A DNA stretch of 64,000 bases from Kibdelosporangium philippinense (GCF_021390435.2 NZ_JAJVCN010000001.1:496001-560000); one strand, 5' to 3'. Counted from the stretch's first letter, positions 51,433-60,237 are shown. Program-made: numbers and translations. Notes: generated by a model not told the origin, from the letters alone.

Positions 51433-53907
51433 ATGCGCTTCGGGTCCCTGCTCGCATCCACTGTTATCTCCGCCCTCGTCCTGAGCACGGTCTCGGGCGT
51501 GGCCCATGCCGCGCCGAAACCGGTGAGCGCGACGGACAAGGGCCCGATCGGCTGGCAGGTCTATCGCCAGATGGACCAGCTGGCCATGATGAGACCCGGC
51601 GCGGTGTCGCGTCAGTTCTCGAGTTTCGACCGGACCGGCGGCAACGACGACGGCTTCGTGGGCACGTATTCCTGTTTGCGCACAACGGCATCGGGCTGCG
51701 TGATCGCCGAGCGAACCGGCGCTGGTCAGATCGACTCGATGTGGTTCACCCGTGACTACGGCTCGATGGTGAACAACGGCAGGCTGAAGATCGAGCTCGA
51801 CGGCCAGGTGGTCCTGGACGACCTGCTGGAAGAAGTCGTCGACGGAAAGCTCGGCGCGCCATGGGTCTGGCCGTTGGTCGGCAACGGCGAAGACACCTCC
51901 GGTGCCGGCGTGGTCAAGGTTCCGATGCCTTACCGCGAGTCAATGCGCGTGACGGTCCAAGCGAATCCGCTCTTCTATCACGTGGCCTACCGTGACTTCG
52001 CGGACGCGGACGGCGTGCAGACCTTCAACCCCGCCGACCAAGCGCTTGACGTGATCGCCAAGCTGCGGGCGTACGGAATCCGCGACCCCAAGGGTGACGC
52101 GGCTTTGAAGGCGCCCGTGTCCAAGGGCGCGATCTCGGCCCGTACATCGAAGAACGTGGCCGCTCTCGCAGGCTCCGGCTGGGTGACGCAGCTCAGGGTG
52201 AAGATCCCGCAGATCGTGGCGAGCCCGCGCGTCGGCGACGACGGCAGCGCGTTCGCGATTGGCGGGTCGACGACGTTCAAGGTCGCGGTCGACCCGGAGA
52301 ACTCCGGCGTCCGCATCACCCGCCGATACGACCCGCAGATAGGAAACCAGCGGGCGCGGCTCTTGGTCGACGGAACCCAGGTCGGCTTCTGGGAAAGCGG
52401 CCCACGCGTTCCGGCAGGCGAATGGCGTGATCAGACGATCATGATCCCGCCAGCCCTGACCGCGGGCAAGTCTTCGGTGACGATCCGAAACGAGTACGTA
52501 GCGTCCGATTTGGACGTCAACGAGTTCGGCTACACGATCCACAGCAACATCGGCGGCGACTGGCGCCGAACCGACGTGATGGACGTCGGCCCCAACCACC
52601 CCGGCGAGCAAGCCGCGCACGGCTACGTGATCAGAGGCCTGAACTGGCAAGGCTACCGCGTCTACCGATACCCGGTCCCAGCAGCCGAAGTAACTCGCTC
52701 GGACGCCGTGCTGAGCGGAGTCCGAGTCGTGGTTTCGGTCGACGGCAAGACAACCGTCGACGCCCCACTCGGTGAATTCTTCGGTTCAGGGCTTGGCGAA
52801 TACGACACGATGACGCTGATGTCGTCGATGGACACAGCACCCGACGGCTGGTACACCTCCTGGTGGCCAATGCCGTACGCCCGTAACGCCACAGTCGTGT
52901 TGGTGAACGAAAGCGGCGTCCCACTCGGCGATGTGACCGTCGAGACCGACTACGTGAACGACCCATCGGTCGCAGCCGCGTTGCAATCCGGCAAGATCGG
53001 CTACTTTCGCGCGACCAAGGTAGGCGGAAACACGGTGCCCAGCCAGGACTTCACGTTCCTGCAGACCTCGGGCCGCGGCGTGTACTACGGAGTCTCGCAC
53101 TCGATGAGAGGCGCGATCCCGAACGGAAACATGCGCCTGTACCTCGAAGGCGACGAACGCGTCTATGTCGACGGCGCCGCATCCCCAACGATCTACGGCA
53201 CCGGAACCGAGGACTTCTACGAATCCGGCTGGTACTTCCGTGACGGAGTCACGTACACAATGCCGCTCGCGGGCAACCCAGCATGGGAACTGAACGGCGA
53301 CGGCTGTCAGCATGACTGCACAGGCGCGTATCGACTGATGATCGGTGAAGCGGTGTCATTCTCCTCGAATCTCCGCTTCGACATCCAACACGGCCCAGTG
53401 AATGACGCACCAGCGAACTACAGCTCAACGTCATACTGGTACGGCCAATCAACACCAGCACTGGCCGAAAGCGACGCACTGGACGTCGCCGATGACGCAA
53501 GCCGCGCGGCGCACGGATACCAGTCAACAGGCGAAACCCGCCGAACCCTGCAGTCAACCTTCGAAGGCAAGGACGACAAGGTCAACGTCACCGACGGAGT
53601 CGCATCGACAACGGGCGAGATCACCTTCACCCTGAAACTGGCACCAGGTTCATCGGGTGCCCGAATCCTGCGGATGAACGACCAAAGCGAGGCCTACCAG
53701 CAGGCAAGCGTTTCCGTAGACGGCATGGCAGCGGGAACATGGCTGCAGCCGTTGGGCAACACTTCGTCGCGATGGCTGGAGGACTCGTTCGACCTGCCAG
53801 CGAACTTGGTGGCAGGAAAGAGTTCGGTGACTGTCCGCATCGTCCCGCAGTCCGGCTCACCAGCATGGTCAGCCGCCCGCTACCGAATGCTCACGAAGAC
53901 CGCATAA
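51433..53907 (+). CDS. Secreted GH172 (DUF2961) glycoside hydrolase, possible furanosidase
   Basis: 824 aa; GAGGAGG 5 nt before the ATG. Sec signal peptide (about 1-26, ending GVAHA). A first DUF2961 half (about 55-300) has SRQFSSFDRTGGNDDGFVG and MWFTRDYGSMVNNGRLKIEL. Middle jelly-roll repeats contain RRYDPQIGNQRARLLVDGTQ and VTIRNEYVASD. A DUF2961 core (about 480-690) has the hallmark TIYGTGTEDFYESGWYFRDG, whose Glu is in the active site of the family. A C-terminal repeat of the jelly roll ends the chain. Characterised GH172 members act on difructose anhydride or on alpha-D-arabinofuranosides of mycobacterial arabinan. Specificity here is inferred from the adjacent genes. Confidence 0.88.
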   Translation: MRFGSLLASTVISALVLSTVSGVAHAAPKPVSATDKGPIGWQVYRQMDQLAMMRPGAVSRQFSSFDRTGGNDDGFVGTYSCLRTTASGCVIAERTGAGQIDSMWFTRDYGSMVNNGRLKIELDGQVVLDDLLEEVVDGKLGAPWVWPLVGNGEDTSGAGVVKVPMPYRESMRVTVQANPLFYHVAYRDFADADGVQTFNPADQALDVIAKLRAYGIRDPKGDAALKAPVSKGAISARTSKNVAALAGSGWVTQLRVKIPQIVASPRVGDDGSAFAIGGSTTFKVAVDPENSGVRITRRYDPQIGNQRARLLVDGTQVGFWESGPRVPAGEWRDQTIMIPPALTAGKSSVTIRNEYVASDLDVNEFGYTIHSNIGGDWRRTDVMDVGPNHPGEQAAHGYVIRGLNWQGYRVYRYPVPAAEVTRSDAVLSGVRVVVSVDGKTTVDAPLGEFFGSGLGEYDTMTLMSSMDTAPDGWYTSWWPMPYARNATVVLVNESGVPLGDVTVETDYVNDPSVAAALQSGKIGYFRATKVGGNTVPSQDFTFLQTSGRGVYYGVSHSMRGAIPNGNMRLYLEGDERVYVDGAASPTIYGTGTEDFYESGWYFRDGVTYTMPLAGNPAWELNGDGCQHDCTGAYRLMIGEAVSFSSNLRFDIQHGPVNDAPANYSSTSYWYGQSTPALAESDALDVADDASRAAHGYQSTGETRRTLQSTFEGKDDKVNVTDGVASTTGEITFTLKLAPGSSGARILRMNDQSEAYQQASVSVDGMAAGTWLQPLGNTSSRWLEDSFDLPANLVAGKSSVTVRIVPQSGSPAWSAARYRMLTKTA

Positions 53908-53916
53908 CCCGGTGGA

Positions 53917-53972
53917 CAGAACTCGTGAGTGGTTAGGCGGGTTAGAACACGCGTAACCACTCACGAGTTCTG
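53917..53972. terminator. 19-bp hairpin, bidirectional terminator between GH172 and LacI genes
   Basis: CAGAACTCGTGAGTGGTTA (53917-53935) pairs exactly with 53954-53972. It sits between the convergent ends of the GH172 gene (53907) and the lacI-type gene (53995) and carries the same CTCGTGAGTGGTTA core as the hairpin at 51353. Confidence 0.88.
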
Positions 53973-53994
53973 ACCTGGGCGGTTCCCCGTGACC

Positions 53995-54987
53995 TCAGCG
54001 GACAGAACTCCCCCGGGTGATCAAGGTAGCTTGCAATGTGGTTGTTGTGTAAGGCAAAGAGCTGTCCGTGATCCGGGCCATCAGCAACTGCGCGGCCACT
54101 TTGCCGATGTCGTAAGCAGGCTGGGAGACGACCGAGAGCGGAGGATTCACCAGTGGCGCCCACGGAGCGTCATCGAAGGCGACCACGCCGACGTCCGTGC
54201 CGAGCCGTAGGTCCAATTTGGAGAGCGCCTCAAGCACCCCGATAGCCATCGTGCTGTTGGCGACCAGCAACGCATCCGGGCGGTCCGAGTCGCTCAGTAG
54301 GTCGATCGCGGCCGCGTAAGCCCCATCGGCTCGATACTCCGCACGCCGGGTGAGTTTGGCCGACGTCCGCCGCTTTGCCGCGCGCAGTGCGTCCTTGTAA
54401 CCCGCCAGCCGATCGTCGGCCGTTTGGACACCCGCTGGGCCCGTGATACAGCCGATTTGCCTGTAGCCTTGGGAGATCAGGTGTGCTGTGGCCTCTTTCG
54501 CCGCACTTCTGGTGTCCACAAGAACCATGTCGGCCGCTGCGTCCTGTAGCGGACGGTCGACCGCGACGAGTGGCGTGCTGCGTGCGGTCAGCAGGTCCAC
54601 ATTGGTCGTCGTCCCAGTGGGTGAGAGCACGACTCCGGCGACCCGTTCTTGGATCGCGACGTCGATGTATCGGCGTTCTTTCTCTGGGTTTTCGTCGGAG
54701 TTGCACAGGACCACCGAGTAGCCGACCGCTTGCGCGACGTCCTCGACGCCTCTGGCGATCGAGGTGAAGAAGGGATTCTCAACGTCCGAGATGATCAACG
54801 CGAGCACCGCGGTTTCCTGCCGACGGAGATTTCTGGCCGGTCCGTTGGGTTGGTAGCCCAGCTCAGCGGCTGCCGCAAGGACTCGCTCGGCCAGCTTTGG
54901 GTCCACTGTGGACTTGCCGTTGAGTGCCCGCGACGCGGTCGCGGTTGATACTCCGGCCTTGGTCGCCACGTCGTTGATGGTCGCCAC
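53995..54987 (-). CDS. LacI-family repressor of the sugar-utilisation locus
   Basis: 330 aa from GTG 54987. DNA-binding HTH and hinge: TINDVATKAGVSTATASRAL, NGKSTVDPKLAERVLAAAAE and LGYQPNGPARNLR. The rest is a periplasmic-binding-like effector domain (LALIISDVENPFFTSIARGV, TPLVAVDRPLQDAAADMVLV, VGVVAFDDAPWAPLVNPPLS). Divergent from the isomerase/kinase operon with a perfect 18-bp operator in the gap, and a near copy of that operator stands in front of the importer. The effector is probably the pathway sugar. Confidence 0.94.
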   Translation of the reverse strand: MATINDVATKAGVSTATASRALNGKSTVDPKLAERVLAAAAELGYQPNGPARNLRRQETAVLALIISDVENPFFTSIARGVEDVAQAVGYSVVLCNSDENPEKERRYIDVAIQERVAGVVLSPTGTTTNVDLLTARSTPLVAVDRPLQDAAADMVLVDTRSAAKEATAHLISQGYRQIGCITGPAGVQTADDRLAGYKDALRAAKRRTSAKLTRRAEYRADGAYAAAIDLLSDSDRPDALLVANSTMAIGVLEALSKLDLRLGTDVGVVAFDDAPWAPLVNPPLSVVSQPAYDIGKVAAQLLMARITDSSLPYTTTTLQATLITRGSSVR

Positions 54988-55052
54988 AACCCATCGGCCT
55001 CACTCTGCGAACTTGTCCGAATCGATGCCGCGCGCTGAACGCTGCGCCGATG

Positions 55053-55081
55053 TTGACACTACTCGGCCTGGAGAATAGCGT
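55053..55081 (+). promoter_or_regulatory. Promoter of the isomerase/kinase operon
   Basis: TTGACA (55053-55058), 17-bp spacer, TAGCGT (55076-55081): identical hexamers and spacing to the importer promoter at 47727-47755. Confidence 0.85.
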
Positions 55082-55083
55082 CA

Positions 55084-55101
55084 CGAGTAATCGATTACTC
55101 G
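55084..55101. promoter_or_regulatory. Perfect LacI operator CGAGTAATCGATTACTCG
   Basis: 18-bp perfect palindrome with the central CG of LacI/GalR sites, 2 bp after the -10 hexamer, between the divergent LacI regulator gene and the isomerase gene. It should repress the isomerase operon and may also affect the regulator. Confidence 0.9.
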
Positions 55102-55121
55102 GCTAACGCGTTGGAGGACTC

Positions 55122-56534
55122 GTGGCCCGGATCGGTGTGATCAGTATTTCCGACGGCCGAGACTACGTACACGGCGGAATCGCCGATTTCATCGGCCGGA
55201 CCGAGGACAAACTCGCCGCCCGGCTGACCGAGGCGGGTCATGAGGTCGTACGAGGTTCGAGCCCGGTCAGCACCAACACGCTCGCGACGTCGGTCGCGCG
55301 GGAGATCGCCGCGGCGGACGTCGACCTGACCGTGTTGCACTACGCGGTCTGGGCTTTCCCGCACTTCACGATGCTCGCCGCTGGCGCGATCGATGGGCCG
55401 TTGTTGTTGCTGTCCAACATCGATCCGGTGCAGCCGGGCATGGTCGGCATGCTCGCCGCGGGCGGCGCGCTTGACCAGATTGGACGCGAGCACACCCGGT
55501 TGTGGGGCGATCCAGACTCGCCCGAATTGATTTCATCGATCGGCGTGCACGCCTCGGCCGCTGCGGCGGTCGCTGGCCTGCGCGGCGCCACCTTCGGCCG
55601 GATCGGGGGCCGGCCGATGGGGATGAACACCGCCGTCGCCAACACCGACCAGTGGCAGCGGCTGTTCGGCATCGACGTCGAGGAGATCGACCAATGGGAG
55701 ATCGTCCGCCGTGCTGAACTGGCCGACGCGAGCGAGAAGGTCAAGGCGCGCGAATGGCTCGAGCGGCACGCCAACGTGCACTACGACGGCAAGAAGCTGA
55801 CGCCCGAGTTGCTTGAGCGGCAAATCGGGTCGTACATGGCGATGCGTGAACTGATCGACGAGTGGAATCTCGACTTCACCGGGATCAAGGGGCAGCCCGA
55901 GCTGACCCAGTACTTCGCGACGATGGACATCGCCGAGGCGTTCCTGAACGACCCGTACGACTGGAACGGCCCGAAAGAGCCGCACGTGTGCGCGACCGAA
56001 GCGGACATGGACGGCGCCTTGACGATGCAGTTGTTCAAGCACATCTCGGGCACGCCCGTGCTGTTCGCTGACGTCCGGCACTACCACGGCGACCGGGACA
56101 TCTGGGACCTCTGCAACTCCGGGCAGCACGCGACCTGGTACGCCGCGCGCAGTTCCGACCCGGCCGAGAACCTCGCGCGCGTGCACCTGTACCCGGAAGT
56201 GTTCTTCTTCCCGGCGGGTGGCGCGTCCGTCCATCACCTCGCGGCGCCCGGCGAGATGACGCTCGGCCGCTTGACACGGAAAGACGGCGCGTATCGAATG
56301 CAGTTGATGCTCGGCAGCTTCGAGACGTACGACGAGGAGACGAACAAGGCGTTGATGAACCAGTCGACACCGGAATGGCCGCACGCCTTCGCCCGGTTGG
56401 ACGCGCCGGCGGAAGTGTTCCTGTCCCGGTTCGGAGCCAACCATATTCACGCCATTCCCGGCGATCATCGCGCCACAGTCCGCGCCGCGTGCTCGTTGCT
56501 CGGCGTCACACTCGACGAATTCACGCGAGGCTGA
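55122..56534 (+). CDS. L-fucose/D-arabinose or L-arabinose isomerase family protein
   Basis: 470 aa from GTG 55122 (GGAGGA 5 nt upstream). Long-chain ketol-isomerase of the FucI/AraA superfamily: N-terminal Rossmann domain (RIGVISISDGRDYVHGGIAD), VLHYAVWAFPHFTMLAAGAI, GRIGGRPMGMNTAVANTD, the acidic metal site around GIKGQPELTQYFATMDIAEA and EADMDGALTMQLFKHISG, and a late HHLAAPGEMTLGRLTRKDG. It probably converts an aldopentose or 6-deoxyaldose to a ketose. With the kinase 3 bp downstream, a D-arabinose to D-ribulose step is the best fit; other aldoses are possible. Confidence 0.87.
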   Translation: MARIGVISISDGRDYVHGGIADFIGRTEDKLAARLTEAGHEVVRGSSPVSTNTLATSVAREIAAADVDLTVLHYAVWAFPHFTMLAAGAIDGPLLLLSNIDPVQPGMVGMLAAGGALDQIGREHTRLWGDPDSPELISSIGVHASAAAAVAGLRGATFGRIGGRPMGMNTAVANTDQWQRLFGIDVEEIDQWEIVRRAELADASEKVKAREWLERHANVHYDGKKLTPELLERQIGSYMAMRELIDEWNLDFTGIKGQPELTQYFATMDIAEAFLNDPYDWNGPKEPHVCATEADMDGALTMQLFKHISGTPVLFADVRHYHGDRDIWDLCNSGQHATWYAARSSDPAENLARVHLYPEVFFFPAGGASVHHLAAPGEMTLGRLTRKDGAYRMQLMLGSFETYDEETNKALMNQSTPEWPHAFARLDAPAEVFLSRFGANHIHAIPGDHRATVRAACSLLGVTLDEFTRG

Positions 56535-56537
56535 CAC

Positions 56538-58010
56538 GTGCTGATCGGGATCGACATCGGGACATCGAGCTCGAAAGGCGTGCTCGTCAGTCCGGAGGGG
56601 ACGATCGTCGCCCGCGCGAGCAGGCCGCATACGGTGTCGACGCTGCGTCCCGGCTGGGTCGAGCATGACGCGGAATCTGTGTGGTGGACCGACTTCGTGT
56701 CGATCGCCAGAGAACTGGTCGAGGCTTCGCCTGCGCCGATCACGGGTCTCGGTGTCAGCGGTATCGGCCCGTGCCTGCTGCCCGCGTCCGCAGACGGGAC
56801 GCCTCTGCGTCCCGCGATTCTGTACGGTGTGGACACTCGGGCCACGGCGGAGATCGCTGAGCTGACCGAGTTGTTCGGCGCCGACACGATCCTGCGACGT
56901 GGCGGGACGCCGTTGTCCAGCCAGGCCGTCGGTCCCAAGGTATTGTGGTTGGCGCACAACGAACCTGACGTGTTCGCGCGGACTTCGCTCATGCTGATGG
57001 CGAGCTCGTACCTGGTGCTCCGGCTGACCGGACGGTACGTGCTCGACCATCACTCCGCGAGCCAATGCGACCCGATGTACGACATGCAGGCCGCTGACTG
57101 GGCACGTGACTGGTGTGCCCAGATCGCGCCTGGCTTGAAGCTGCCGGAGTTGTTCTGGCCCAACGAGATCGTCGGCACGGTCTCTCAAGCCGCAGCCGTC
57201 GAGACCGGTCTGCCCGCCGGGCTGCCGGTGATCGCGGGCACGATCGACGCGTGGGCCGAGGCGACCAGTGTCGGCGTGACATCTCCGGGTGACGTGATGG
57301 TCATGTACGGCACCACGATGTTCGTGATCCAGGTCGTGGACACGCCTCAGCCGCATGCCGCGCTGTGGACCACCCAAGGCGCCTTTCCTCAGACGTTTTC
57401 GCTGGCCGCCGGGATGGCGACGTCCGGCGCGATCACTGACTGGCTGCGGCAACTGTTCGCAGGGTCGTTCAAGGATCTGGTCGAACAGGCAGCTTCGGTG
57501 CCCGCGGGCAGCCGCGGGTTGTTGATGTTGCCGTACTTCGCTGGTGAACGGACGCCGATCTTCGACCCGGACGCGCGCGGGATCATCGCGGGGCTGACGT
57601 TGAACCACGGGCAACCGGAGATCTACCGTGCCGCGCTGGAAGGCACGGCGTACGGGCTGCGGCACAACCTTGAAGTCATGGGCGGATCAGCGCGGCGCGT
57701 GGTCGCCGTGGGCGGTGGGACGCAAGGCGACCTGTGGACACAGATCGTGTCGGATGTGACCGGTGTCCCGCAGGAACTTCCCGCCGAGACCGTGGGTGCG
57801 TGCTTTGGGTCCGCGATGTTCGCGGCGACAGCGTTGGGACATTCGGTGAACTCGTGGAACCCCCTGGCGAGGACCGTGACGCCAAATCCTGAGCACACAG
57901 CGAAGTATGACGCGTTCTACTCGCAGTATCGAGCGTTGTACCCGGCAACCCGCGATCTCGCGCATTTCCTTGCGGCCGAACAACTCAGCCTTGGCTCGTC
58001 GGACGGATAA
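56538..58010 (+). CDS. FGGY-family carbohydrate kinase (ribulo/xylulokinase-like)
   Basis: 490 aa from GTG 56538. FGGY domains: N-terminal phosphate loop LIGIDIGTSSSKGVLVSPEG, VWWTDFVSIARELVE, catalytic-Asp region IAGTIDAWAEATSVG (Asp as base), and C-terminal LPYFAGERTPIFDPDARGII with ALEGTAYGLRHNLEVMGGSA and ATP-binding VVAVGGGTQGDLWTQIVSDV. Phosphorylates a ketopentose. Follows the isomerase by 3 bp. Its 3' end overlaps a convergent, broken SDR gene by 26 bases. Confidence 0.92.
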   Translation: MLIGIDIGTSSSKGVLVSPEGTIVARASRPHTVSTLRPGWVEHDAESVWWTDFVSIARELVEASPAPITGLGVSGIGPCLLPASADGTPLRPAILYGVDTRATAEIAELTELFGADTILRRGGTPLSSQAVGPKVLWLAHNEPDVFARTSLMLMASSYLVLRLTGRYVLDHHSASQCDPMYDMQAADWARDWCAQIAPGLKLPELFWPNEIVGTVSQAAAVETGLPAGLPVIAGTIDAWAEATSVGVTSPGDVMVMYGTTMFVIQVVDTPQPHAALWTTQGAFPQTFSLAAGMATSGAITDWLRQLFAGSFKDLVEQAASVPAGSRGLLMLPYFAGERTPIFDPDARGIIAGLTLNHGQPEIYRAALEGTAYGLRHNLEVMGGSARRVVAVGGGTQGDLWTQIVSDVTGVPQELPAETVGACFGSAMFAATALGHSVNSWNPLARTVTPNPEHTAKYDAFYSQYRALYPATRDLAHFLAAEQLSLGSSDG

Positions 58011-58694
58011 GGACCTCGTTCACATCCACAGTGTCCGGCTGGGCGATGGCGTAAGCGATCGCGTCGGCGACGGCTTCGGCCGGTAGCCCGATCTGGTCTG
58101 TGGCGGCGCGCACGGCCGTGCGAACCTCCTGATCGGTGCCGTGGTCGGCAAGCTCAGTCTTCGTGTAGCCGGGGCTGACGACCGTGACACGGACGTCCTC
58201 GTTTTCCTGCCGCAGTCCTTCCGACAGCACGCGGACGGCGAACTTCGTCGCGCAGTAGACAGCGGCAGTCGGGTCGACGCGATGCGCCGCGGTCGAGGCC
58301 ACGTTGATGATGTGGCCGGACTTCTCGGACCGCATGTGCGGCAGGACTGCCGCGATTCCGTGCAGCGTGCCCCGCAGGTTCACGTCGATCATCTGGTTCC
58401 ACTCGTCGATCCGCAGCGCCTCGACTCTGGACAGCAGCATCACACCGGCGTTGTTGACCAGCACATCGACGCGGCCGTGCTGCTCGCGCGCCGTGTCCAC
58501 GAACGCCCGCATGCTGTCGAGACTGGTCACATCCAGCTCGTGATAGTCGGCGTTCTGGATCTCGTCGGCGAGTTTTTTCACCGGTCAACGCGCCGTGCGC
58601 CGAGCACAACGTGGTGGCCGTCTTTGGCGAGCCTGCGGGCGGATGCGGCACCGATCCCGCTGCTGGCTCCGGTGATGAGCACGATCTTCGACAT
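57985..58694 (-). pseudogene. Short-chain dehydrogenase/reductase gene with a single frameshift
   Basis: From ATG 58694 the frame reads [20 protein letters not shown] (complete TGxxxGIG cofactor loop) and [17 protein letters not shown], then meets TGA at about 58580. The remaining SDR is in the next phase from GTG 58581: KKLADEIQNADYHELDVTSL, VLVNNAGVMLLSRVEALRID and the catalytic Ser with YCATKFAVRVLSEGL (YxxxK). Restoring one base, for example CGGCTGAAA for CGGTGAAA, gives a normal 236-aa protein. Probable assembly indel or very young inactivation. Confidence 0.85.
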
Positions 58695-58760
58695 GGTGCC
58701 AGCGTGCGGGGCACGCCGCAGGCGGAGAAGGCCGTGTCTTCCTGGGTGTGGCACACCCCG

Positions 58761-59570
58761 TCAGCTGGTGGTGTGCTGTGTCGCCAGGTACGTCAGCGCC
58801 TCGGCGCTGCGGCTGCCGGGTTCCGCCGTGCCGACGAGCAGGTACTGGCCGGGAGCGTCCCGCACGTCGAAGGTCTGATAGGGCAGCTCGACCCGGCCGA
58901 CCACCGGATGCGCGAAGACCTTGAACATCCTGGTCAACCCGCCGACGGCCTGGTCCTGCCACAACTCCGCGAATTCGGGTGACGTCGCGAGCGGATCGTC
59001 GACCACGTCCCGGATCTCCGGATCGTCGGGATAGGACGCCCAGTTCAGGCGCAGCGCGTGCACGGTGTTCTCGACGAGCGTCGGCCACTCGACGAAGACG
59101 ACCTTGGCCTGCGGGTGGTGGAACATGATCCGGACCATGTTGGTCATCCCCGCGAACGGCGAGAGCAGCTCCTTGGCCAGGCCATTGGTGGCCAGCAGCT
59201 CGAATGCCGGGCTCAGCACATACGCGGCCGAGTTGGGAAACGAGTCGAGCAACTGCAAGAGCGCCGGATGCACCTGCCTGTCGGCCGCCACAGTCGGGTT
59301 CAACCCGGCGAGGCGGAACAGATGGCCGCGTTCGTCGACAGTGAGCCTCAGGGCATTGCCAATCGCACGAAGCACCTGAGCCGAAGGATTCCGCTCGCGC
59401 CCCTGCTCAAGCCGGGTGTAGTAGTCCGCGCTGACCCCAGCGAGCACCGCGACTTCCTCCCGGCGCAGCCCAGCGACCCGGCGGTCACCTCCGCCACGCA
59501 GGCCCACGTCAGCGGGATCGACCCGACTGCGGTGCGCCCGCAGGAACTCGCCAAGGCTGCTCTTGGACAC
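58761..59570 (-). CDS. MmyB-like helix-turn-helix transcriptional regulator
   Basis: 269 aa from GTG 59570. The Xre-type HTH (about 8-85) includes LGEFLRAHRSRVDPADVGL, RREEVAVLAGVSADYYTRLE and QGRERNPSAQVLRAIGNAL, the pattern of this large actinobacterial family. The C-terminal MmyB-like PAS-type ligand domain contains YVLSPAFELLATNGLAKELL, MFHHPQAKVVFVEWPTLVEN and RVELPYQTFDVRDAPGQYL. Upstream of the SDR gene on the same strand (66 bp), so it may regulate that oxidoreductase. Fatty-acid ligands are known for the fold. Confidence 0.92.
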   Translation of the reverse strand: MSKSSLGEFLRAHRSRVDPADVGLRGGGDRRVAGLRREEVAVLAGVSADYYTRLEQGRERNPSAQVLRAIGNALRLTVDERGHLFRLAGLNPTVAADRQVHPALLQLLDSFPNSAAYVLSPAFELLATNGLAKELLSPFAGMTNMVRIMFHHPQAKVVFVEWPTLVENTVHALRLNWASYPDDPEIRDVVDDPLATSPEFAELWQDQAVGGLTRMFKVFAHPVVGRVELPYQTFDVRDAPGQYLLVGTAEPGSRSAEALTYLATQHTTS

Positions 59571-59604
59571 GTCGATCAGCCTAATCGATCTGCGAGTTTC
59601 GGCT

Positions 59605-59625
59605 AAGTGGTCACAGTGTCCACTT
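59605..59625. promoter_or_regulatory. Near-perfect palindrome between divergent MmyB-like and TetR genes
   Basis: AAGTGGTCACAGTGTCCACT plus T is symmetric except at one pair and the centre. It lies 20 bp before the TetR start codon (59645), so autoregulation by that TetR is likely. Confidence 0.6.
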
Positions 59626-59644
59626 ACCGGTATGGTTGAGCGGT

Positions 59645-60199
59645 GTGAGAGCGGACGCCGTGCGCAACAGGGAGAAAGTGCTCGCCGCGGCTGCGCGGCT
59701 GTTCGCTGGTCAGGGTGCTCGCAACGTGACGATGGCGGACATCGCGCAAGCGGCTGGGGTTGGTCGGGCAACGCTGTACCGGCGGTATCCGGATGTGGCC
59801 TCGATCGCGACGGCTCTGCTGGACTCGCACGAACGGGAGCTGCAGGAGGAACTGTTGCGGGGTTCGCCGCCGCTGGGGCCTGGGGCTTTGCCGGGTTTGC
59901 GGCTGACGGCGTTCTACGCGGCGATGGTTGATTTGTTGGAGCAGCACTACGAGCTTGTGCTGGGTACTGAGGTTGGACAGTCGCGCATGCGGACCGGTGC
60001 TTATGGGTTCTGGCGGGCGCACGTGCGGTCGTTGCTGGTCGCGGGCGGTGTGGCGGAGGCTGACGCGCTTGTGGACTCGCTGCTGGCTCCACTCGCGCCG
60101 GATGTTTATGCGTATCAACGGAACGAGCTGGGGTTGACGGTGAAGGAGATTGTGGCTGGGCTGGAGCGCTTGGCCCGGGGAGTCTTCGACGGTGGCTGA
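59645..60199 (+). CDS. TetR-family transcriptional regulator
   Basis: 184 aa from GTG 59645 (a TTG at 59636 adds three residues). HTH: VTMADIAQAAGVGRATLYRR (about 29-48). The C-terminal helical domain resembles the SbtR-type TetR_C_33/49 pattern (LVDSLLAPLAPDVYAYQRNE). It precedes, by 260 bp, a Gdx-type SMR exporter in the same direction and may control it; a palindrome lies just upstream of its own start. Confidence 0.88.
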   Translation: MRADAVRNREKVLAAAARLFAGQGARNVTMADIAQAAGVGRATLYRRYPDVASIATALLDSHERELQEELLRGSPPLGPGALPGLRLTAFYAAMVDLLEQHYELVLGTEVGQSRMRTGAYGFWRAHVRSLLVAGGVAEADALVDSLLAPLAPDVYAYQRNELGLTVKEIVAGLERLARGVFDGG

Positions 60200-60237
60200 T
60201 CGGGCGTAGTGAGCGGCTTGCCTTGATTGGGGTGGCT

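Noticed and set aside
51353..53972. Ends of a composite transposon around GH172
   Set aside because: The two hairpins share only their outer stems, each is symmetric in itself, no transposase is present, and both sit exactly at gene ends as terminators do.
58560..58600. Programmed ribosomal frameshift at the A6 run in the SDR gene
   Set aside because: The stop codon precedes the A-run in the reading direction, so slippage on it could not bypass the stop; a lost base just before it is simpler.
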